Source: Leucobacter komagatae
GTDB taxonomy: Bacteria; Actinomycetota; Actinomycetes; Actinomycetales; Microbacteriaceae
Direction: 5' to 3'
DNA: 64,000 nt
Assembly (NCBI RefSeq): GCF_000834055.1
Contig: NZ_JXSQ01000010.1
Coordinates: 39,143-103,142 of the forward strand
Shown: positions 45,550-55,629 of the stretch, piece by piece
How the letters are laid out: each line of letters begins with the position of its first letter
Position numbering within the stretch: position 1 is the stretch's first letter
Notes under the pieces: generated by a model
Told to the model about the DNA's origin: nothing
Database searches by the model: none
The model's input: the letters and a program-made list of their open reading frames with translations, nothing else
Position numbers and translations under genes: made by a program

Positions 45550-45612
45550 GGAGGCAAGGACCCGGATCGGGGAGGCAAGGTCCCGGATCGGGGAAGCAAG
45601 GACCGGGGTCGG
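45550..45612. repeat. Three 21-base GC-rich tandem repeats
   Basis: Units GGAGGCAAGGACCCGGATCGG, with a few substitutions, repeat three times, followed by degenerate GGGACCGG/GGCCCA words to about 45640. They lie between the TetR gene and lysE in a gene-free gap. Confidence 0.8.
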
Positions 45613-45687
45613 GACCGGGGACCGGGCCCAGGCCCAGGCCAGAAGGGCAGGGCCGCGCCCGCTACAGCCAGCGCCGGATCGCCGCCC

Positions 45688-46317
45688 CTAGTGGATCACG
45701 AGCAGCAGTGCAGCGACGGCGACGAAGAGCGCCCCAAACACGCCGTTGAGCACGCGCTGTCCGCGGGCCGTCGAGGCGAAGCGTCCGAACGGGCGCGCGG
45801 CCGCGGCGAAGAAGAACCACATGACGAGCACGTCGACAACGACCGTGGTTGCCGTGAGCACGAGGTACTGCGGGAGCTGCGGCTCATCGAGCCGCACGAA
45901 CTGGGGAATGAACGCGAGGAAGAACACGATCGCCTTCGGGTTCAGCAGGTTCACCCACAGCCCGCGAAGCAGCATCGCGCGGTTCGTGACGTGCGGCACG
46001 ACGGCGACGGGCGCGTCAGGGTCGGCCTGCCTTGGCGTGCTGAATATCATGCGCAGGCCGAGGTAGACGAGGTATGCGGCACCGACGTAGCGGATCGTCG
46101 TGAACAGCACGGGCGACCGCGCGACGAGCACGCCCACGCCGGCCGCGACGATGATCACGTGGATGACGATCGCGAGCTGCTGGCCGATGATGCCCCACAG
46201 CGATCGCCGCCAGCCGCGCGCGAGCGCGTTCGACATCGTGTTGATCGCGCCGGCACCCGGGGTCAGGCTAATGACGAGACACGCGGTCAGGAGCGAGAGC
46301 CAGAGCGAGAACGACAC
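45688..46317 (-). CDS. LysE/RhtB-family amino acid exporter
   Basis: 209-residue exporter with about six helices. The RhtB/LysE hallmark SLTPGAGAINTMSNALARGWR is near residue 17, and the second conserved stretch LWVNLLNPKAIVFFLAFIPQF is near residue 118. Such proteins export amino acids such as lysine, threonine or homoserine lactones; the substrate is not predictable. It is flanked by GC-rich repeats on both sides. It lies 164 bases after pdxS on the same strand. Confidence 0.92.
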   Translation of the reverse strand: MSFSLWLSLLTACLVISLTPGAGAINTMSNALARGWRRSLWGIIGQQLAIVIHVIIVAAGVGVLVARSPVLFTTIRYVGAAYLVYLGLRMIFSTPRQADPDAPVAVVPHVTNRAMLLRGLWVNLLNPKAIVFFLAFIPQFVRLDEPQLPQYLVLTATTVVVDVLVMWFFFAAAARPFGRFASTARGQRVLNGVFGALFVAVAALLLVIH

Positions 46318-46389
46318 CAGGTCAGTGTATTGCCGTTCGAGCCCCGCTCAGGCACGTACTAGTACCGGGTCCGGCCGGGCCCGGCCTCG

Positions 46390-46447
46390 CACCGCCGACA
46401 GCCAGGCCCCGCCGAAAGCCAAGCACCGCCGACAGCCGGGCCCCGCC
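46390..46447. repeat. 34-base imperfect tandem repeat between lysE and pdxS
   Basis: The unit CACCGCCGACAGCC followed by (A/G)GGCCCCGCCG occurs twice with a 34-base period, inside a GCCCCGCCG-rich stretch. Together with the 21-base repeats on the other side of lysE it frames that gene with low-complexity DNA. Confidence 0.75.
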
Positions 46448-46481
46448 GCGCCCCGCTACCAGCCCGGCTCACCTCGGCGAA

Positions 46482-47384
46482 CTACCAGCCGCGCTCGGCC
46501 AGCCTGTGCGGCGCGGGGAGGTCCGCGACGTTGATCCCGACCATCGCCTCGCCCAGCCCGCGCGAGGCCTCGGCGATCGCGTTCGGGTCGGTGAAGCTCG
46601 CGGTTGCGCGCACGATCGCGTCGGCCCGCCGCTCGGGCTCGTTCGACTTGAAGATGCCCGAGCCGACGAACACCCCGTCGGCCCCGAGCTGCATCATCAT
46701 GGCCGCATCGGCCGGCGTCGCGATCCCACCGGCGGTGAAGAGCGGCACGGGAAGCGCGCCTTCGCGTGCGACCTGTGCGACGAGCTCGTAGGGCGCGCGC
46801 AGTTCCTTTGCCGCGACGTACAGCTCCTCCTGCCCGAGCGCCTTGAGGCCCGCGATCTCGCCGCGGATCGTGCGGATGTGCTTCGTCGCTTCCGACACGT
46901 CTCCGGTTCCCGCCTCGCCCTTCGAGCGGATCATCGCGGCACCCTCGGCGATCCGTCGCAGCGCCTCGCCGAGGTTCGTCGCCCCGCACACGAACGGCAC
47001 TCCGAAGCGGCGCTTGTCGATGTGGTGCACGTAGTCGGCGGGCGAGAGCACCTCGCTCTCGTCGACGAAGTCCACGCCGAGCGCTTCGAGCACCTGGGCC
47101 TCGACGAAGTGGCCGATGCGGGCCTTCGCCATGACCGGGATCGAGACGACCGCGCGGATCCCGTCGATGAGGTCGGGATCGCTCATCCGGGCGACGCCGC
47201 CCTGCGCGCGGATATCGGCCGGTACTCGCTCGAGCGCCATCACGGCGACGGCACCCGCCTGCTCGGCGACGCGGGCCTGCTCGGGCGTGACGACGTCCAT
47301 GATCACGCCGCCCCGGAAGCGCTCGGTCAGCGCGGCGAATTCGGTGTTGGTGGATGTGGTCTGCAGTGCATTTCTTGCGTTCAT
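46482..47384 (-). CDS. pdxS: Pyridoxal 5'-phosphate synthase lyase subunit PdxS
   Basis: 300-residue synthase subunit of the ribose-5-phosphate-dependent vitamin B6 pathway. It condenses ribose 5-phosphate, glyceraldehyde 3-phosphate and ammonia from PdxT into PLP. The two catalytic lysines are visible in MAKARIGH and [11 protein letters not shown], with [21 protein letters not shown] between. Length is typical. pdxT, normally next to pdxS, is not found in this window, and LysE follows instead. PdxR-like sites lie upstream. Confidence 0.96.
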   Translation of the reverse strand: MNARNALQTTSTNTEFAALTERFRGGVIMDVVTPEQARVAEQAGAVAVMALERVPADIRAQGGVARMSDPDLIDGIRAVVSIPVMAKARIGHFVEAQVLEALGVDFVDESEVLSPADYVHHIDKRRFGVPFVCGATNLGEALRRIAEGAAMIRSKGEAGTGDVSEATKHIRTIRGEIAGLKALGQEELYVAAKELRAPYELVAQVAREGALPVPLFTAGGIATPADAAMMMQLGADGVFVGSGIFKSNEPERRADAIVRATASFTDPNAIAEASRGLGEAMVGINVADLPAPHRLAERGW

Positions 47385-47417
47385 AACTCAACCCTCTCGC
47401 CCATTTTGGTTTATCTC

Positions 47418-47453
47418 AAGACCCACTATTGACCAATACAAATAGACCACTTT
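47418..47453 (-). promoter_or_regulatory. Candidate PdxR (MocR-type) binding repeats upstream of pdxS
   Basis: Minus strand carries AAAGTGGTCTA (47443-47453) and a looser direct repeat ATAGTGGGTCTT (47418-47429). The first copy fits the AAAGTGG-(T)-CTA motif I remember for Corynebacterium glutamicum PdxR. It lies 59 bases before the start, in the promoter region. The regulator gene itself is not in the window. Confidence 0.6.
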
Positions 47454-47572
47454 GCGTCACTGCGCGCACAGCAACGGGCATCGACCTCGCCCCCTACGCA
47501 ACCCCCGCCCCTGCCCCGACGCAGCCGTGTCCAGAACCCTGAAGGCTCAGCACCAGGCCTAGACTTCTGGGT

Positions 47573-48766
47573 ATGCAGCACCGCAGCAGCCAGGCCGGCA
47601 CCCGCCAAGTCGCCACCGGCCTCACCGCCCTCGTAGGCATGGCGGTGCTCGCGGCGATGAGCCTCGCCGGGTGCGCGCCAGAGCCGCCGGCCGCCCCGAC
47701 CGCGCCCCTGAGCAGCCCCTCCGCGAAGCCGCCCCCACCCACGCGCGAAGAGCTCCGGGCAGCAGAAGCGGAGGCGTGGGTTGCGACTGCCTCCACCCGC
47801 GAGCTCGCCGGTGCCGTCATCATGGCGACCGCCCCGACGACAGACGCCACCCAACTCCGCGAGCTCATGACCTCGACGGGGCTCGGCGGGTTCATCATCA
47901 TGGGGGCGAATGTGCCAGGCACGCCCGACGAGCTCAGCGCGCTCACCGCGCAGCTCACGGTGGATCAGGATCTGCCGCCGCTCGTCGGCATCGACGAGGA
48001 GGGCGGTCTCGTCGCCCGGCTTCCCTGGGACACGCTGCCGGGCGCAGACGCCCTCCGTGGGGCACCCGCGGCCGACGCCGAGGCAGCGTTCGCGGAGCGG
48101 GCCGCCATGCTCCGCGCGGCCGGTGTCAACGTAAACTTCGGGGTGGTCGCAGACGTGACGGGGTCTGAGACGAGCTTCATCTATCCGCGCACGCTGGGCA
48201 ACACGGGGGCCGATGCGAGCCCGCGCGTAGCGGCAGCGGTTGCGGGCGAGCGCGGCGTCGTAGCCTCGACCCTCAAACACTTCCCTGGGCACGGAGCGAC
48301 CCCCGACGACTCGCACACCGCGATCCCCCGCACCGACATCACCCTCGACTCCTGGCGCGCAGACGCGCGGCTCCCCTTTGCGGCCGGGATCGATTCCGGG
48401 GCCGAACTCCTCATGTTCGGGCACCTCGCGTACGGTGCAGTGAGCGAGAAGCCCGCCTCGCTCGCCCCGGAGTGGTACGAGATCGCTCGCAACGACCTCG
48501 GCTTCGAGGGCGTCACGGTGACCGACGACCTCGGCATGCTCCGCGCGAGCGGCCTGCCCGAGTATCAGGATCCGACGAGCACGACAGTTGCCGCGCTCAA
48601 CGCCGGAGCCGACCTGGCGCTCACGGTGATCGGCATGGACGCGGCCGGGGCAACGGCGCTCGTCGACGGCGTCACTGCCGCCGTCGAGAGCGGCGCGCTG
48701 CCCGAGGCGAGGCTGCGGGAGGCGGCGACGCGGGTCGTCGAGCTGCGGCTGCTGCTCGCGGAGTGA
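47573..48766 (+). CDS. Glycoside hydrolase family 3 lipoprotein (NagZ-like)
   Basis: 397-residue exported hydrolase with a lipobox at MSLAGC and a Pro-rich linker. The family 3 barrel follows: VGIDEEGGLVARL, then STLKHFPGHGATPDDSH (the NagZ KHFPGHG loop with its His/Asp pair), and the nucleophile aspartate in VTVTDDLGML. The single-domain form points to beta-N-acetylhexosaminidase of the NagZ type acting on muropeptide-like sugars, here outside the cell. It is divergent from pdxS. Confidence 0.92.
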   Translation: MQHRSSQAGTRQVATGLTALVGMAVLAAMSLAGCAPEPPAAPTAPLSSPSAKPPPPTREELRAAEAEAWVATASTRELAGAVIMATAPTTDATQLRELMTSTGLGGFIIMGANVPGTPDELSALTAQLTVDQDLPPLVGIDEEGGLVARLPWDTLPGADALRGAPAADAEAAFAERAAMLRAAGVNVNFGVVADVTGSETSFIYPRTLGNTGADASPRVAAAVAGERGVVASTLKHFPGHGATPDDSHTAIPRTDITLDSWRADARLPFAAGIDSGAELLMFGHLAYGAVSEKPASLAPEWYEIARNDLGFEGVTVTDDLGMLRASGLPEYQDPTSTTVAALNAGADLALTVIGMDAAGATALVDGVTAAVESGALPEARLREAATRVVELRLLLAE

Positions 48767-48839
48767 GTGCGGAGACGCACACGTCAACCACCGCACGCAC
48801 ACAGGCCGAGCAGAGACCGGATGGGGGGAGAATTCGTTG

Positions 48840-48912
<73 letters not shown>

Positions 48913-48989
48913 GTGCGGGCGTTGCAGCCCGTACAGCGAACAACTTTATCAGCCGTTACCGGCCCACGCGAAATCCGCCTGCGCGGAAA

Positions 48990-49823
48990 TTACGCGGATT
49001 CGCTGCGACGCGGCAGCACGATCCTGTGCCCGGTCACCGGGTGCCGGATCACCTCGACGGGCGTGCGGTACACATCGGTAAGCACGTCCGCTTCAAGCAC
49101 CGCTTCTGGGGCGCCATTGGCGACGATCCGCCCCTCCCGGAGCAACGCGATCCTGTCGGAGTACGCACTCGCAAGGTTGAGGTCGTGCAGCACCACGAGA
49201 ACAGCGTCACCCGCGGCGGCGCGCTCGCGCGCAAGCGTCAACACGGCCTCCTGGTGACCGAGATCTAGCGCGGCCGTCGGCTCGTCAAGCATGAGCACAC
49301 CCGTGCGGCCAGCGATCACGCGGGCGAACGCTGTGCGCGCCCGCTCCCCACCAGACAGCGACGGTACACGCCGATGCCCAAGGTGCCCGATGTCGGTGGC
49401 GGAAATCGCCTCGCCAATCGCCTCGTTATCCTCGTCCTCGTTCGGTGTGCGCCGCCACGGCGCACGCCCCATCTCCACGACCTGGTGCACCGTGAATGGG
49501 AACAGCAGCTGATTCTCCTGCAGCAGCACCGAGCGGCGCCGAGACAGGTCGGTGAGCGACCAGTCTCCGAGCGGACGCCCGCCGAAGTCGACGCTCCCTG
49601 CATCGGGCTGGAGGTCGCCAGAGAGCAGGCTGAGCAGCGTGGACTTGCCTGCGCCATTCGGGCCGAGCAGCGAGAGCACCTCGCCCGCACGCAGCTCGAG
49701 CGAGACATCGTCGAGCAGCTTCTTCCTGCCACGCTCGATGACGACCGAGGATGCCGAGCACACGACGGAACCGTGCATCGCTACTGAGGGGAGCGCAATG
49801 TGACGAGCGTTCATTATCCCCAA
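48990..49823 (-). CDS. hmuV: Heme ABC transporter ATP-binding protein
   Basis: 277-residue ATPase of the heme importer. Walker A GPNGAGKST is near residue 56; the signature LSGGERARTAF and MLDEPTAALDLGHQ follow. The substrate-type LQENQLLFPFTVHQVVEMGRAPWRR segment matches HmuV/FecE-like ATPases. Its start overlaps the end of hmuU by ten bases, so the two are coupled. Confidence 0.93.
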   Translation of the reverse strand: MGIMNARHIALPSVAMHGSVVCSASSVVIERGRKKLLDDVSLELRAGEVLSLLGPNGAGKSTLLSLLSGDLQPDAGSVDFGGRPLGDWSLTDLSRRRSVLLQENQLLFPFTVHQVVEMGRAPWRRTPNEDEDNEAIGEAISATDIGHLGHRRVPSLSGGERARTAFARVIAGRTGVLMLDEPTAALDLGHQEAVLTLARERAAAGDAVLVVLHDLNLASAYSDRIALLREGRIVANGAPEAVLEADVLTDVYRTPVEVIRHPVTGHRIVLPRRSESA

Positions 49824-50881
49824 CCTCCCGAGCGCTTGCGCGTGCGGCGAAGCAGCCAGAAGAAGAATGGGCCGCCGACGAGCGACGTGAGGATCCCGAT
49901 GGGGAGCTCCGCCATCGGCACCAGAGTACGTGCTGCGAGATCTGCAAGTGTCATGAGGAGCGCGCCAGCGAGCGCAGAAGCGGTCACGAGCGGAAGGTGG
50001 GCCGGCCCGAGGACCATGCGCATGAGGTGCGGGATCACGAGGCCGACAAACGAGATGATGCCGGCAAACGCGACAGCGGCCCCAACGAGGAGGGAGACCA
50101 CAAGGATCATGCTGATTCGCAGCAACTCAACGTTGACGCCGAGATGCCTGGCGTTGCGTTCGCCGAGGGAAAGGAGGTCGAGCTTGCGGGACGTAACGTA
50201 GGCCGCGATTAACCCGACCGCGATGATCGGTGTCACTATCAGCACTTGCGACCAGCTCATGCCTTTGAGACTGCCAAGCTGCCAGAACACAATCGCCTCG
50301 CGCGACTGCGAGTCGCCGACGAACGTCAGCGCAGCGATCGCCGCGCCTGCGATTGCGTTCACCGCGATGCCGGTGAGCACGAGCGTGACCACCTCGGTAC
50401 GCCCCTCAGCTCGACTCATCGAATACACGATGAGCGTAGCGATGAGTCCGGTAACGAAGGCAAGCACCGCCGTGGTCCACTGCCCGAAGACGGTGAGCCC
50501 GAAGACGATCGAGATGCCAGCTCCGACTGCGGCGCCTGAGGAGATACCGATCACGCCGGGCTCCGCGAGCGGGTTGCCGAAGATCGCCTGCATGATGAGA
50601 CCAGACACCGCGAGCCCAATACCGATGAGCACCGACATTGCGACGCGTGGGAAGCGGATCGCCCAGAGCGCGTCGTCACCAGCCGGAATGCTCGGCAGCG
50701 GCAACCAGTCGATGCCGATGCGGTGCAGCACAGAGCCGAGCACCTCGTGCGGTGGGATCGCCAGCTGCCCCGTACCTGCGGAGATCAGCACGCTGAGCAC
50801 CAGCAGGATCGTGAGGACTCCGAAGAGTAGGGGTGCGCGACTCCCTCGTCGTGACAGCGAGGTGCGGTCGGGGTTTTTCAT
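49814..50881 (-). CDS. hmuU: Heme ABC transporter permease
   Basis: 355-residue FecCD-family permease with about ten helices. Motifs include IRFPRVAMSVLIGIGLAVSG, FGNPLAEPGVIGISSGAAVGAG, and GIISFVGLVIPHLMRMVLGP near the C terminus, all typical of heme and siderophore permeases. It is divergent from hmuT, and the pair share a 134-base promoter region. Confidence 0.94.
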   Translation of the reverse strand: MKNPDRTSLSRRGSRAPLLFGVLTILLVLSVLISAGTGQLAIPPHEVLGSVLHRIGIDWLPLPSIPAGDDALWAIRFPRVAMSVLIGIGLAVSGLIMQAIFGNPLAEPGVIGISSGAAVGAGISIVFGLTVFGQWTTAVLAFVTGLIATLIVYSMSRAEGRTEVVTLVLTGIAVNAIAGAAIAALTFVGDSQSREAIVFWQLGSLKGMSWSQVLIVTPIIAVGLIAAYVTSRKLDLLSLGERNARHLGVNVELLRISMILVVSLLVGAAVAFAGIISFVGLVIPHLMRMVLGPAHLPLVTASALAGALLMTLADLAARTLVPMAELPIGILTSLVGGPFFFWLLRRTRKRSGGWG

Positions 50882-51015
50882 GCTCGCGCGAAACGCTTTC
50901 TAGGAGATCCAGACGCCTTCATGCGCCGTGTGCGTGTGCAGCTTCGAAGAAACTCACACTTCATCATACCTTTGTGAGGTTAAGCTTGGTACCGTCAACC
51001 TTGAGAAGGAGACTG

Positions 51016-52134
51016 ATGCTCAAGCCTCGCACATCTCGCACTCGGGCGGCAATCGCCCTCGCCCTTGGTCTTGCGATCGCGCTGACCGGCTGTCAGCTCA
51101 GTGGACCCAATTCCACGGGCGCTGCGGGCGAAGCCGCGGCGCTCCCTCCGCTCGACTCCCTCACCCCGCTCGACGACCCCATTGCGCACGAGGGCCCGTC
51201 CACCGCCGTGGTTGGCCCCCCGAGCGTCACGCCGCTCGCCGAGAAGCCGCAGGCTGAGCTTCCGGTGACCGTGCAGTCGCACGATCGCTCGGGTGATGTC
51301 CCCGTCGAGGTCACCGACACCTCCAGGGTGCTCGCAATCTCATTGACCGGGACCTTGAGTGACATTGTCTACAACCTCGGGCTTGGCGACCAGCTCATCG
51401 GACGCGACGCCACAACGTCATTCCCCGGCGCTGAAAAGCTGCCACTCGTTGTCACAGGCGGGCACGATGTTGAGGCGGAGTCCGTGCTCGGGCTTGAGCC
51501 GAGCGTGATCTTCACCGACCTCAGCGTCGGCGGCATCGACTTCGTGAACATGATGCGTAACGCGGGTGTCCCGGTGATCGTCGTGAATCGCTCGGTGGAC
51601 CCTGCGTCGGCGGAGAAGGCGACGGAACAGGTTGCCGCTGGCTTGGGTGTGGCAGACGCAGCAGCGGCGCTCAATCAGAAGGTGGCTGAGGCGATCGCGG
51701 CCAAGGAGCAGGAAGTTAAGCGCCTCATCCCAGCCGACGAGTCGAAGCACCCCAGGGTGGCATTCCTCTACGTTCGCGGCGGGGCAGGCGTCTACTACCT
51801 CTTCGGCGAGGGCAGCGGGATCGATACGCTGCTGAAGTCCCTCGGCGTCATTGACGTGGCCGAGGAGGTCGGGTGGAAGGGTGAACGCCCGATGACCGAC
51901 GAAGCGCTCGTAAAGATGGACCCGGACATCATCCTCGTAATGTCAAAGGGATTGACGAGCACTGACGGCATCGACGGGTTGATCGAGGCCCAGCCGAGCA
52001 TCGCGCTCACCACCGCCGGAAAGAACCGAAGGATCATCGACATCGACGATTCCCTCCTCTTCGCAAGTGCTGGCCGCACCCCCGACGTCATCGACGCCCT
52101 CGCACGCGCAATTTACGCACCGGACTCGCTCTGA
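51016..52134 (+). CDS. hmuT: Heme-binding lipoprotein of ABC importer
   Basis: 372-residue class III binding protein. A signal ends in the lipobox IALTGC, followed by a long Ala/Pro/Ser-rich linker to about residue 95. The binding domain reads VLAISLTGTLSDIVYNLGLGDQLIGRD and LGLEPSVIFTD, with a helical spine typical of this class. HmuT takes heme from surface proteins and passes it to HmuUV. ATG 51016 follows AAGGAGA by about 5 bases; a longer frame upstream lacks a signal peptide. Confidence 0.92.
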   Translation: MLKPRTSRTRAAIALALGLAIALTGCQLSGPNSTGAAGEAAALPPLDSLTPLDDPIAHEGPSTAVVGPPSVTPLAEKPQAELPVTVQSHDRSGDVPVEVTDTSRVLAISLTGTLSDIVYNLGLGDQLIGRDATTSFPGAEKLPLVVTGGHDVEAESVLGLEPSVIFTDLSVGGIDFVNMMRNAGVPVIVVNRSVDPASAEKATEQVAAGLGVADAAAALNQKVAEAIAAKEQEVKRLIPADESKHPRVAFLYVRGGAGVYYLFGEGSGIDTLLKSLGVIDVAEEVGWKGERPMTDEALVKMDPDIILVMSKGLTSTDGIDGLIEAQPSIALTTAGKNRRIIDIDDSLLFASAGRTPDVIDALARAIYAPDSL

Positions 52135-52275
52135 GCCACCCGCAGCGGTGCTCGATCTGTGCTGCTCGGAGCTCGTTCAGCATGGGCTCTGCTAGAGCGA
52201 GGTAGTCTTATCCGGTGAAACTGTCGACGGCCGCTCGGGCGCTCGACGATATCTGAAGGAATCTGGGAGACACGG

Positions 52276-52869
52276 GTGGCGAAGGAACACGAAGCTGCGC
52301 ACGGAACACGGTCGCGCCGCTCACCCGCTTCTGAGTACCCAGAGGATCGCTTCGACGGCCTCCCGAGCGACGGGCCGGTCGGCAGCCACCGCGTTACGGC
52401 GCAGCCGCGGGTGACACGCCACTTCGTAATCGGGGGCCTCATCGGCGCCGCGCTGTTGACGACCGTTGGCATCGTCGGCGTGACGATTGCAGGCTCGTCA
52501 GGCAAGCTTCCCCTCCTTCCAACTTCCGGCACGTCCGCCGAGTCAACGAAGGTGAAGCCGGTTCTTGACCCCGAGGCTAAGGTCGCCGTGCTCGACGGGA
52601 CGACCACTGACGGTGATGCAGCGACCGGCGTCGCGGCAGCCATCACGTCGGAAGACTGGGGCGTGATTGTGCTCGCTGGCCCCGCTGCCACCGCCGACGT
52701 CGAGATTTCCGCGGTCTTCTATTCCGACCAGGCACATGAGGCAGCCGCGCTCGCCCTCGCTGAGCGACTCGGCGGTGTCTCGACCTACCAGCGCGACGAA
52801 TACGCGAACGGCGAGGCACAACTCACCGTCTTGATCGGTGACGACTACGCCGGTCCGAGCGAAGCGTAG
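52276..52869 (+). CDS. Membrane-anchored LytR_C-domain protein
   Basis: 197-residue protein. A charged cytoplasmic part (to about residue 50) is followed by one helix (HFVIGGLIGAALLTTVGIVGVTIAG) and an outside LytR_C domain of about 100 residues (VKPVLDPEAKVAVLDGTTTDGDAATGVA...TVLIGDDY). No LytR-CpsA-Psr catalytic domain is present. A role near the cell wall is likely but undefined. GTG start with GGGAGA upstream. Confidence 0.85.
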   Translation: MAKEHEAAHGTRSRRSPASEYPEDRFDGLPSDGPVGSHRVTAQPRVTRHFVIGGLIGAALLTTVGIVGVTIAGSSGKLPLLPTSGTSAESTKVKPVLDPEAKVAVLDGTTTDGDAATGVAAAITSEDWGVIVLAGPAATADVEISAVFYSDQAHEAAALALAERLGGVSTYQRDEYANGEAQLTVLIGDDYAGPSEA

Positions 52870-52910
52870 TCAGTTACGCTCGCAGCGTTCGCTCCGGGCG
52901 AGCGCCTCTC

Positions 52911-52937
52911 CTTGCACTCTCAGCACCAGAGTGCCAA
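52911..52937 (+). promoter_or_regulatory. CIRCE element 1 (HrcA site) of groL
   Basis: Left arm CTTGCACTC (7 of 9 to TTAGCACTC), nine-base spacer, right arm GAGTGCCAA (8 of 9). It is the more degenerate of two tandem copies before groL. Confidence 0.8.
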
Positions 52938-52945
52938 AATTAGAG

Positions 52946-52972
52946 TTAGCAGTCGGATCGACTGAGTGCTAA
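52946..52972 (+). promoter_or_regulatory. CIRCE element 2 (HrcA site) of groL
   Basis: Left arm TTAGCAGTC (8 of 9), nine-base spacer, right arm GAGTGCTAA (9 of 9). It lies 63 bases before the groL start and eight bases after the first element. Confidence 0.9.
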
Positions 52973-54655
<1,683 letters not shown>

Positions 54656-54665
54656 GTCCTGCGCT

Positions 54666-55550
54666 TCAGCTAGCTGAGGTTTCTGAAAGCTGGGTCGCAC
54701 CTTCTGGTGCGGCCCAGCTTTTTTGTTTGCGTCCGCCGATGAGTAGGCCGATGGTCAGCCCGGTCACGAAGATGGCCACGCCTGCCACGGTGATCGGTGC
54801 CCAAGGCACGGTTGGCGCGGCGACGGCAGCATCAGTCTCGAGTGGGGTGTCCCGTGGGGCCTCTGCGGTGGGCGGGGCAATGGCGTTGGCCTCGCACTCC
54901 CCCGCCCGCAGATCGAGCGTGATCGGGTCCAGCTCTGCGCCGGCTTCATAGAACCCTGCGAACGCGACAACGCCGGAGTTCGTGAGCTCGGTGGGAAGGT
55001 CCGTGAGCGACAGGCTCCCGTCGACCGGGGTCAACGGTTCAGCCACCGTGATCGCCCCCACCCACTCTTGGGCTTCGTCCACAGCAACATCGCCTTCCAT
55101 GTCTGTGCTTCTCGAGTCCAGCAGCAGCGCCGCCTTGCCATCGCCCTCGAACTCGATCGTCGGTTGTGCGAGTGTGAGATCGAGCACACCATCGTGTCCA
55201 GTGAAGTGCACGGTTCCTGGGAACGTGACCGAGCCGGTGCCAGTGCTGAGGTCGATGCTTCCCGTAGCGCCACTCCAGACAAAAGCCGGGGACTCGTAGG
55301 CGAGACCGTCGCTGGTCTCCCAGGATCCGTTGGCGATGGAGCCGCTGATGTAGGAGCGGAAGCTGGCCTTGACCCCCCAGCGCATGGTCCCGTCAGTAAT
55401 TTCACACATCCCCCCAGTGGCCTGTGCGGTGATCGGGGCGGCTGCGGTTGCGGTTGCGGTTGCGGTTGCGGCGAACGTTCCCGCGAGCATGGCGGCGACG
55501 CCGGCGGTGGTCAGGCAGCCGACAAGGCGGCGCAACATACGGTGGTTCAC
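54666..55550 (-). CDS. Single HtaA-domain heme-binding protein, membrane-anchored
   Basis: 294-residue exported protein. GTG 55550 follows GAGGAGAA. An Ala/Thr-rich signal peptide ends near residue 42. One HtaA domain (about 55-220) has WGVKASFRSYI (first Tyr ligand), VHFTGHDGVLDL (His) and VAFAGFYEAG (second Tyr). A linker and a C-terminal helix (ITVAGVAIFVTGLTIGLLIGG) with a basic tail place it at the membrane. It is the last gene of the downstream htaA run, 79 bases after the three-domain gene. Its 3' coding end overlaps the groL terminator. Closest in design to corynebacterial HtaB. Confidence 0.9.
   Translation of the reverse strand: MNHRMLRRLVGCLTTAGVAAMLAGTFAATATATATAAAPITAQATGGMCEITDGTMRWGVKASFRSYISGSIANGSWETSDGLAYESPAFVWSGATGSIDLSTGTGSVTFPGTVHFTGHDGVLDLTLAQPTIEFEGDGKAALLLDSRSTDMEGDVAVDEAQEWVGAITVAEPLTPVDGSLSLTDLPTELTNSGVVAFAGFYEAGAELDPITLDLRAGECEANAIAPPTAEAPRDTPLETDAAVAAPTVPWAPITVAGVAIFVTGLTIGLLIGGRKQKSWAAPEGATQLSETSAS
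54687..54724 (+). terminator. groL terminator lying inside the opposing htaA coding end
   Basis: AAGCTGGGTCGCACC pairs with GGTGCGGCCCAGCTT (one mismatch) around TTCT, followed by six T in all. It is a textbook rho-independent terminator 31 bases past groL. On the minus strand the same bases encode KSWAAPEGATQL of the HtaA protein. Confidence 0.92.
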
Positions 55551-55629
55551 GAATTATTCTCCTCGAGCTTGCTCGGCCTGCAACGCGCCGAACGGTTGAC
55601 CGGTGCACTGCACTTCGCACCGGGTGTGG

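Noticed and set aside
50975..50991. DtxR box between hmuT and hmuU
   Set aside because: Only one half-site (AGGTTA) is good; the other half does not match, so it is not listed as a feature.
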